From NCBI GenBank assembly GCA_016716905.1, contig JADJUS010000004.1:1488001-1552000 (forward strand): a stretch of DNA of 64,000 nucleotides, written 5' to 3'. The stretch is from Acidobacteriota bacterium (GTDB lineage Bacteria > Acidobacteriota > Vicinamibacteria > Vicinamibacterales > SCN-69-37). The stretch's first letter is position 1. Every line of letters begins with the position of its first letter. The notes under the pieces are model-generated. The model ran no database searches. It saw only the letters and a program-made list of their open reading frames with translations, and was not told the DNA's origin. Both the position numbers and the translations under genes were made by a program. Shown here piece after piece: positions 59,501 to 64,000 of this stretch.

Positions 59501-59772
59501 ATGAACACGTCGTTGTTGCCGTAACGGTCCGACGAAAACGCCACCCATCGGCCGTCTGGCGAGAGACGCGGAAAGACATCCCGGGCGACATGGGCTGTGA
59601 GTCGCGTGGCGTTGGAGCCGTTCTCGTTCGCGATCCAGATGTCGCCGTGGTAACTGAAGACGAGTTTGCCCTGGCTCACATGGGGGTAGCGGGCGAACTT
59701 GATGGGTTCGGCAGAGGCCAGCCCAGCCACTGCCAGAAAGGCCGCGAGCGCGAGAGTCAGTGTGGATCGCAT
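56596..59772 (-). CDS. Secreted tricorn-like S41 protease
   Basis: A 1058-residue exported protein close in size to tricorn core protease. Signal peptide 1-21 (LASAEP). Two beta-propeller regions (about 25-330 and 330-600) carry TolB/WD40-like blade motifs (SPDGRWVAFSSDR, SPDGSTIAYENE, SPDSTRLAWVGN). Then a helical cap, a PDZ-type segment with KVGDYVLAIDG, and the C-terminal S41 protease domain with the catalytic serine in SGSDSE (S949). It is likely to degrade peptides in the periplasm. The final 3' end meets a heptamer array. Divergent gene 59827 lies across a 54-bp gap. Confidence 0.93.
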   Translation of the reverse strand: MRSTLTLALAAFLAVAGLASAEPIKFARYPHVSQGKLVFSYHGDIWIANENGSNATRLTAHVARDVFPRLSPDGRWVAFSSDRYGNNDVFIIPAAGGEPKQLTYATTPDTVLNWTPDGKGIMVATSRAVSPWRSPIYIVPIDGSLPTPMPIDGGVQGMLKQDGSTLAFNRMGATYWRKGYRGNRTDDIWLQDTKTQKITRLTDTNLRDYKDFTQDVYPMWGRDGQIYFASERSGHFNIFRIAASGGAPQQVTRHADDGVQFPSMSPDGSTIAYENEFEVWTLKVGQTTPTRVTIDLAFDPKTNLTRTVETQNRPDGFAITADGDYAAIDTRGEIFIVPTDPEFGEKRQVTSNSWRQRNQEFSPNGKWLAYTSDESKEEEIWVHDRDSGASRKLTTHPSFKVIAGFSPDSTRLAWVGNNRLFVTAVESGTTTELGYNLAGGYTVTGWSPDGNWLVYTKRDRDQNADVFLMEVATKAEHNVTQNPWNEGQAVITPDGKSVVFTSNRVDGINQVFVVPLARLTEDPNDPLVKERIRKAAAAAGGGRGGGAGAGSGQAAAAPALTRPDIARIDRRAVAITSGANPVLGFFLSTDGRTVYFRSRDDQGPALFSVAIDGRDRQRLVAGAFAGLVPTADRRKVFFTENNELFGMEMAGQRRRTRVTFTVNVRVDQRQEWAQILDESWRVMKYRFYDEKMHGKDWNALRAKYEPLLKYVGANEDVYDLANEMIGELNASHTGVSGPGSDPQPNEYQTRYLGFEMAPDAGRYKITHVYNDGPADKEWLNLKVGDYVLAIDGVQVKAGENYWPLLNSPLNEYVDLTVASTAAGADTREARIRSVASLNAIKYDAWVAHNREVVDKATNGDIAYVHIQSMNQPSLVKFQNEINQFWNKKGIIVDIRFNGGGNTDQEIIDILERRPYEYWNSRWGAPEWGRRPRQAIAGPKVMMVNARSGSDSEVTPMAFKQLGLGRVVGNPTAAAVIATGSYALINGGSIRTPGSLVVTYDPERPNNWGINLENYGVAPDVFAENTPEDELAGFDRELKAAIDEVLRMLKEGLYQYRGK

Positions 59773-59826
59773 AGCCCGTGACTTTACACCAGGCCCCCGG
59801 CAGAGCCGGTGGTATAACTTGCGGTC

Positions 59827-61035
59827 ATGACCTCAACTCGACGACTGGTGGCTGGTGCGGTGGTGTGTGGCGTGGCCGCGTGGGCTGCGGCTGGAATTGC
59901 GGCGGGTCAAGGCCGCGGCGGCCAGTTTCCCGGCGGCACGAACCCGGATGGCTCGTTGCGGCCAACCGCGCCGGTCAGAAGCCTTTTCACGCAGGAGGCC
60001 TACACCGAGTACGAAATTCTGGCGCCCGGCAGCGAGTCGTTCCGCATACGATTCCTGACCGAAAACGGCCGCGCCGGTGCGACGGAGATTGTCAACGCCA
60101 CACGCGGCGGCAGCGAAGGTTCGGGCATTGAGGTCTACGACCCTCGCACGGGCAACCCCATCAAGTTCACGTACGAGGTCGGCGCCACGCCGGACGAACA
60201 TGCCATTCATGCGCCGTTGCCGTTCCCTGTGCCTGAGGGGGGCATCGGCCGCGTGGTGATCTTCAAAACCTACAAAGACGCGCGCACCTACATGATGAAT
60301 GGCGAAGATATTGTCTGGGTCCGCAGCCTGAGTGGATATCGGCTCGGCGTCCTGCTGCCCAAGGGCTTCGCGTTCCTGTCATCAAACGTCGCAGCTCAGG
60401 TCTCCACCACCGCGAGCGGCCAGCTGCGCCTGGCCTTTGCGAACCCCAGCGGCCAGAGCAATCCCGTGACCATTCACGCGCGCAAGACCGCGGCGACGTT
60501 CACGCCGGCGCCGTACACCGACATGTTCTTTGACGACATGAAGACGTTGTATGACCTTGGCGATCCCTCCGCAGGCACGTTCAGTGTGCAGCAGACGTAC
60601 AGCGACTATCGCAAGGGCGATGGTGTCCTCCTCGACAGTCTCTCGTACCTGGCGTTGAAGGACCTGAAGGTCATTGACCTCGATACGGCAAAAGCCCTCC
60701 CATTGTCTGGTCAGGGCCCGTCCTTGAGTGCGCCGCGATCGGTAGCCATGGCCAAACTTGAAGTGCCGATCACCAAAGAGCACCAGAGTGCACACTTGCG
60801 GTTGACAGGGACTATCACCGACGGCAGTTACAAGCTTGAAGGTGGCGACCTCGTGCTTACCCGAACCATGCGCGGCCTGCGCAATACCGTGCTGTTGCCG
60901 GCTGGATGGGAAGTGTCGGCAGTGTCGCAGTCAGGCACGATTGGCCGCACGGCAGAAGGCCGCGCGTTTGTCGCACTGATCAACCTGAACGGCGAGAACT
61001 CCTACACCGTGACCGTCCGCGCCCGAAAGCCGTAA
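59827..61035 (+). CDS. Secreted protein of unknown function
   Basis: A 402-residue exported protein: signal peptide 1-27 (AAWAAAGIAAGQ), then Gly/Arg-rich GRGGQFPGG and a mature part with many beta strands (EYEILAPGSESFRIRFLTENG, IKFTYEVGATPDEHA, VVIFKTYKDARTY). Repeated strand-turn modules and the absence of membrane segments suggest a periplasmic beta-sandwich protein. I cannot name a family. It ends at 61035, and an 8-bp stem hairpin follows that may terminate transcription. Its divergent neighbour is the tricorn-like protease, so a shared role in periplasmic protein turnover is possible but unproven. Confidence 0.65.
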   Translation: MTSTRRLVAGAVVCGVAAWAAAGIAAGQGRGGQFPGGTNPDGSLRPTAPVRSLFTQEAYTEYEILAPGSESFRIRFLTENGRAGATEIVNATRGGSEGSGIEVYDPRTGNPIKFTYEVGATPDEHAIHAPLPFPVPEGGIGRVVIFKTYKDARTYMMNGEDIVWVRSLSGYRLGVLLPKGFAFLSSNVAAQVSTTASGQLRLAFANPSGQSNPVTIHARKTAATFTPAPYTDMFFDDMKTLYDLGDPSAGTFSVQQTYSDYRKGDGVLLDSLSYLALKDLKVIDLDTAKALPLSGQGPSLSAPRSVAMAKLEVPITKEHQSAHLRLTGTITDGSYKLEGGDLVLTRTMRGLRNTVLLPAGWEVSAVSQSGTIGRTAEGRAFVALINLNGENSYTVTVRARKP

Positions 61036-61043
61036 GGCGTGTA

Positions 61044-61063
61044 GCCGGGTCTGAAGACCCGGC
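61044..61063. terminator. GC-rich hairpin between convergent genes
   Basis: GCCGGGTC-TGAA-GACCCGGC is a perfect 8-bp stem with a 4-base loop in the 54-bp gap between the convergent genes at 59827 and 61090. A T-run (CTTTTTC) follows about 20 bases later, so it may end transcription of the plus-strand gene. Confidence 0.5.
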
Positions 61064-61089
61064 GATTTCAGCTACTGGCCGCGTCTTTT

Positions 61090-62628
61090 TCACGTCTTGA
61101 TGCGGGCGATGCGCGCTTTGAGCCCGTCCGACAGGGTCTGCCGATCCGCAGCCGAGAGGCTCGAGTCGCCCGGCAGCGCGGCCAGCGCCTTCTCGGCTGC
61201 CGTCAGAGCCTCGCCCCGGCGTCCGGCACGTTCCAGCGTCTCCGACAGCGAGTCGAAGGCCTGTGCCGATTTCGGCGCGGCCTCGGTCGCCAACGTGTAG
61301 ACGGCAATCGCGCGGTCGGTCTGCCCGCGAATCACCGCGTCATTACCCAGCGCGCTGAGCCATGCCGCATCAAACACCTGGGCCTTGGGGTCGCGAGCCA
61401 GATCCTCGCGGGCACGGGCCAGCGCGTCGGTCAGATTCGCGTCAAGCAGTGTCCTCAGCGCGGTCCGGGTCATCGCCGGCGTGGCGGCCGGCAAGGCCGT
61501 GAGTTCAATCATCGCGCCGCCAGACCGAGGCACCGGCACGGTCTCGAGCGTCGCTCGCGCTGCGGCGTCACCTTTCACAAACGCGTCCAGGAAGCGGCGC
61601 TGGTACAGGTGCGTGGCCAGGAATACGCGCGTGACACCGTCGCGCGCGGCCTTACGTCGCTCCATGATGGATGCGAGCACCACGCCTTCGGTGGCGAAGT
61701 CCAGTGGCGTGATCCGGGGCTCGCCGAAGTAGAGCAGGTACCGCGACGCATAGCGCATGTCTTCAATCTCGCCCACCTGCTGCAGCGTGTTGCGCCCGAG
61801 GTTCTCGCTGTACGCAAAGAACAGCGGAACGCGCAGGGCCGTCGGGTCAAAGGCGGCGACCTTCTGATAACTGCTCACTCCCGTGGGCAGCCAATTGGAC
61901 TCGAACTGCACCACCGCATCCACATCGGGATGGCGCATCGCCAGCGGCAACTGCGCCAGGCCGTCAGTGGCGAAGCCCGCAAGCCCAAGTCGGCCGGCGT
62001 CCACATTCGGCTCGTCCTGCAGCCGCGCGATCGCCAGCTGCATGTCGCGTTGATGTTCGTTGAGAATCAGCCCTTCAAGGATGAGTCCCTCGGCGGCGAA
62101 TGGTTCGGAAGGCTGGCGTTCGACATACGCCACGACGTACCCGTGCGAGGCCAGGTGCTCTGCACCGACAGCCACCGATACGGGCCGCAGGATGCCGACA
62201 ACGAGTGGGAAGCGTTGCGCCACCGGCGGGGCATTGAGGCGCGCCTGCATCCCGAACGCCAAATACTGCGCCCACTCGTCGTCACTCGGAGCGAGCGCCA
62301 GAAGGCGCGTGACGTCTTGCCGGTGAGCCGTAACGACGCCCGGAGCGTTACCCTGATTGCCAGTGGCGAGATAGCCGGCAATGGTGAGTGGGTCGCCGGC
62401 ACCCGACGCGGCGGGGTACCAGACGTGCAGCCGCAGTTGGCGCGCGCGGCTCGCGATAGTCGGGCGCGACGGGTCGCTGACCGTGATGACCCGAAACCCC
62501 ACGGCGTGAGGCCCGGCATCAAGGCCTGCCGGCAACGGTGTTTGAGCAGTCGCAATGGTGGTGGCGGTGGTCAGTGCCAGCGCGATGCAAAGAGTGGTCA
62601 GACCCCAGCGAAGCCGATGTGCGTACAT
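61090..62628 (-). CDS. Secreted alpha/beta-hydrolase-like protein with lost nucleophile and TPR-like C-terminus
   Basis: A 512-residue exported protein with signal peptide 1-28. The first 380 residues follow the alpha/beta-hydrolase pattern seen in dienelactone hydrolases and platelet-activating-factor acetylhydrolases (LRLHVWYPA, FPLVVGILRPVS, LASHGYVVAYVE, RLGLAGFATDGLAQLPLAM). At the nucleophile elbow GxSxG the sequence is GFATD (218-222), with Ala in the place of Ser, so classic hydrolase activity is not expected. The C-terminal part (about 420-505) contains two or three helix pairs with TPR-like spacing (AIAVYTLATEAAPKSAQAF and DSLSETLERAGRRGEALTAA). Likely a binding or scaffold protein. 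A GNAT gene lies 33 bp upstream on the same strand. Confidence 0.75.
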   Translation of the reverse strand: MYAHRLRWGLTTLCIALALTTATTIATAQTPLPAGLDAGPHAVGFRVITVSDPSRPTIASRARQLRLHVWYPAASGAGDPLTIAGYLATGNQGNAPGVVTAHRQDVTRLLALAPSDDEWAQYLAFGMQARLNAPPVAQRFPLVVGILRPVSVAVGAEHLASHGYVVAYVERQPSEPFAAEGLILEGLILNEHQRDMQLAIARLQDEPNVDAGRLGLAGFATDGLAQLPLAMRHPDVDAVVQFESNWLPTGVSSYQKVAAFDPTALRVPLFFAYSENLGRNTLQQVGEIEDMRYASRYLLYFGEPRITPLDFATEGVVLASIMERRKAARDGVTRVFLATHLYQRRFLDAFVKGDAAARATLETVPVPRSGGAMIELTALPAATPAMTRTALRTLLDANLTDALARAREDLARDPKAQVFDAAWLSALGNDAVIRGQTDRAIAVYTLATEAAPKSAQAFDSLSETLERAGRRGEALTAAEKALAALPGDSSLSAADRQTLSDGLKARIARIKT

Positions 62629-62661
62629 GCGCGGTGATCGTAGTCCCGTCGGGACCGGTCC

Positions 62662-63165
62662 TCAAGCGATCTGTGACGAACGGCGTTCGAGCAGGAGCAC
62701 GTCCCGCCACACGCCGTCCATTTTTCCCAGCCGCTCGCGACGGCCGACGATGCGGAAGCCGCAGCGTTCGTGGATGGCAACGCTGGCCTCGTTCTCCGGG
62801 AGGATGCCGGCCTGGAGGGTCCAGAGGCCCTTGGCCTCGGACGCTTCGACCAGCGCCGAAAGCAGCGTGCGCCCAATGCCGCGGCCCTGAGCGCTGGCCG
62901 CCACGTAGACACTCACCTCTGCCACGCCCGCGTACACACACCGGCTGGAAACCGGGCTCAGTGCCGCCCAGCCCAGCACTTGACCGTCGGCTGTCGCGAC
63001 GAGGCGGCAGGTGGGAAGGTGGCCACTGTCCCATTCCGGCCACTCGGGGGATGAGGTGATGAACGTCGCATTGCGCGTGGCGATGCCTTCGTCGTAGATC
63101 GCCCGCACTGTTGGCCAGTCGTGTTCGGTCATCGGCCGCACGTCCATTGCGATCCACTCCTTCAT
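62662..63165 (-). CDS. GNAT acetyltransferase (phosphinothricin/amino-acid type)
   Basis: A 167-residue acetyl-CoA-dependent acetyltransferase. It has the GNAT core: DWPTVRAIYDEGIATRNATF, then VAEVSVYVAASAQGRGIGRTL with the QxxGxG acetyl-CoA loop (QGRGIG) and NEASVAIHERCGFRIVG. The ATFITSSPEWPEW block agrees with the phosphinothricin/methionine-sulfone acetyltransferase (PAT/YncA) group, which detoxifies glutamate analogues. The ATG at 63165 overlaps the MarR stop by four bases (ATGA), so both are made together, consistent with a regulated resistance or detoxification pair. Confidence 0.85.
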   Translation of the reverse strand: MKEWIAMDVRPMTEHDWPTVRAIYDEGIATRNATFITSSPEWPEWDSGHLPTCRLVATADGQVLGWAALSPVSSRCVYAGVAEVSVYVAASAQGRGIGRTLLSALVEASEAKGLWTLQAGILPENEASVAIHERCGFRIVGRRERLGKMDGVWRDVLLLERRSSQIA

Positions 63166-63626
63166 CGTGATGGCCCCTTTCGAGGCGACCGTCTGTCCGA
63201 AACCAGTGACGACAGCAATTGTCGGCAGGCCTCAATGTCTCTCGATGGCAGAGCATTCAAGAGTCGGGTGTGCTCCTGCTCAATGTCTGCATGAATACGC
63301 CGTGACAGCGCGCCGCCGGCGCGGGTGGGCGTCACCCGCTTCGCCCTGGCGTCGCCTGGCGCCGGCGCCCACGTGACCAGCCCCAGGCCACGCAGGCTCT
63401 CGACGACCCGGCTGGCCGAGCTCTTGTTGAGGGCCAGTTCGTTCGCCAGTTCAGTGACGCCAATCTCGCCGGCCGCCACGATGGTCTCAAGGGCGTAACA
63501 CTGACTGACGGTGACGCCGTGCCGGCAAAGGTCATCGCGCCGGCGCAACTGATAAAAGCGTGCAAACGACTGAATCAGTTGCGAGACGTCGGTGATCGTG
63601 CGCTTGCGGGCAGTTGAGCGCGGCAT
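63162..63626 (-). CDS. MarR-family transcriptional regulator
   Basis: A 154-residue winged-helix regulator that usually represses its own operon until bound by a small phenolic or other ligand. The core contains TVSQCYALETI, GEIGVTELANELALNKSSASRVVESL (recognition helix) and GDARAKRVTPT for the wing. The ATG at 63626 was preferred over a TTG at 63647 because a 21-bp palindrome lies just upstream of it and would otherwise fall inside the coding sequence. It is translationally coupled to the GNAT gene. Confidence 0.88.
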   Translation of the reverse strand: MPRSTARKRTITDVSQLIQSFARFYQLRRRDDLCRHGVTVSQCYALETIVAAGEIGVTELANELALNKSSASRVVESLRGLGLVTWAPAPGDARAKRVTPTRAGGALSRRIHADIEQEHTRLLNALPSRDIEACRQLLSSLVSDRRSPRKGPSR

Positions 63627-63635
63627 CCGGCGAAG

Positions 63636-63656
63636 ATTGTTGCACAACGCAACTAT
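63636..63656. promoter_or_regulatory. Probable MarR operator
   Basis: ATTGTTGC-N5-GCAACTAT is a 21-bp inverted repeat (7 of 8 bases match in the arms) placed 10-30 bases upstream of the MarR start codon. Its size and place fit autorepression by the MarR dimer. Confidence 0.6.
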
Positions 63657-63670
63657 ATGGGCAACTACGT

Positions 63671-63702
63671 CACCACTTTCCTACTTCACCACTTTCCTAC
63701 TT
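63671..63702. repeat. 16-bp direct repeat (CACCACTTTCCTACTT x2)
   Basis: Two exact 16-bp copies in tandem, followed by part of a third, in the gap between the MarR gene and the permease end. Each copy is made of 7-9-bp sub-units (in reverse AAGTAGG, AAAGTGG), like the other gap-filling arrays. Confidence 0.85.
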
Positions 63703-63707
63703 TCCGA

Positions 63708-64000
63708 TCACTCTCTGAGCGTCTCGACCGGGTCCACACGACCTGCGCGCCGCGCAGGGAGGTAACAGGCGACAAGGATTGCAGCGCCGAGGGCGGCGGG
63801 CACCGAAGCAAACACCAGCCAGTCGGCCTGGGGGATGCCTTCGGCCATGTGTGCGGTGTAGCGGAGCGCGGCGATGCCGCCGGCGAACCCAAGCACGGCG
63901 CCGATGGCAGCCATGCGCCCGCCTTCCTCAAGAACGAGGCGCACGAGGTCAGCAGGCCGTGCGCCGAGCGTGGCGCGAATCCCAAGTTCGCGCAGCCGGC
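63708..64000 (-). CDS. ADOP/MacB-type ABC permease, 5' end outside the window
   Basis: The reading frame is open to the window edge and shows the C-terminal end of an ABC permease of the MacB/ADOP type common in acidobacteria: RLRELGIRATLGARPADLVRL (split over the coupling helix), a hydrophobic IGAVLGFAGGIAAL helix, LVFASVPAALGAAILVACYLPARRAGRVDP and VETLRE at the end. Only about the last 97 residues are in the window. The full protein would be about 800 residues. The role (drug, peptide or lipoprotein handling) cannot be judged from this part. Confidence 0.88.
   Translation of the reverse strand, partial: RLRELGIRATLGARPADLVRLVLEEGGRMAAIGAVLGFAGGIAALRYTAHMAEGIPQADWLVFASVPAALGAAILVACYLPARRAGRVDPVETLRE

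Overview
The window is about 64 kb of high-GC bacterial chromosome with very dense coding and no rRNA, tRNA, CRISPR array, prophage or IS transposase that I can recognise. The gene set suggests a Gram-negative acidobacterium, perhaps of the Vicinamibacteria type. The reasons are a putative bacillithiol enzyme (BshC), MacB/ADOP-type permeases, several large secreted carboxypeptidase-regulatory-domain proteins, a tricorn-like S41 protease, porin-like small beta-barrels and a VTC/DUF4956/CotH cluster. The taxonomy is inference only.

Layout. 1-10.1 kb: end of a ROK-family gene, an argininosuccinate lyase-like gene, bshC, a pseudokinase with two PEGA domains, and carA-carB. 10.1-16.6 kb: small stand-alone genes (SnoaL-like, DUF1801, a secreted protein, arfB), the minus-strand VTC-DUF4956-CotH operon and two outer-membrane barrels. 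16.9-26.1 kb: housekeeping genes comEC, mazG, a PhnP-like hydrolase, ribF, cysS, a class III aminotransferase, yraN and yajQ. 26.1-40 kb: a DEAD-box helicase, a MacB-type ABC transporter, a cysteine synthase-like enzyme, an M16 peptidase, a SNF2 helicase, a 1-Cys peroxiredoxin, an NYN-LOTUS protein and a secreted protein. 40-46.7 kb: two large secreted carboxypeptidase-regulatory proteins, a four-helix-bundle gene bracketed by inverted heptamer arrays, and gamma-glutamyltransferase. 46.7-55.2 kb: an accessory-looking cluster with an HPr-kinase-like ATPase, a large glycosyltransferase, a nucleotidyltransferase, an ABC exporter with an N-terminal GH5-like domain, and a sugar epimerase. 55.2-64 kb: formamidase, tricorn-like protease, two secreted proteins, a MarR-GNAT pair and the end of a permease gene.

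Three things stand out. (1) Short tandem arrays (heptamer CGAGCAC, heptamer CTGGACC, octamer GGAACTGG, and others) fill gene-to-gene gaps at eight places, sometimes supply the last codons of a gene, and once lie in frame inside a gene. One pair of arrays in opposite orientation brackets a four-helix-bundle (S23/Avd-like) gene and looks like a mobile or formerly mobile unit. (2) A paired 25-bp palindrome occurs twice, each time between convergent genes. (3) The 46.7-55.2 kb cluster combines an HprK-like kinase, a nucleotidyltransferase and an exporter, as in some modified-peptide pathways, but with a glycosidase-like domain fused to the exporter and sugar-handling genes in place of peptide-processing ones. 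It is the best candidate here for an undescribed biosynthetic or surface-modification system.
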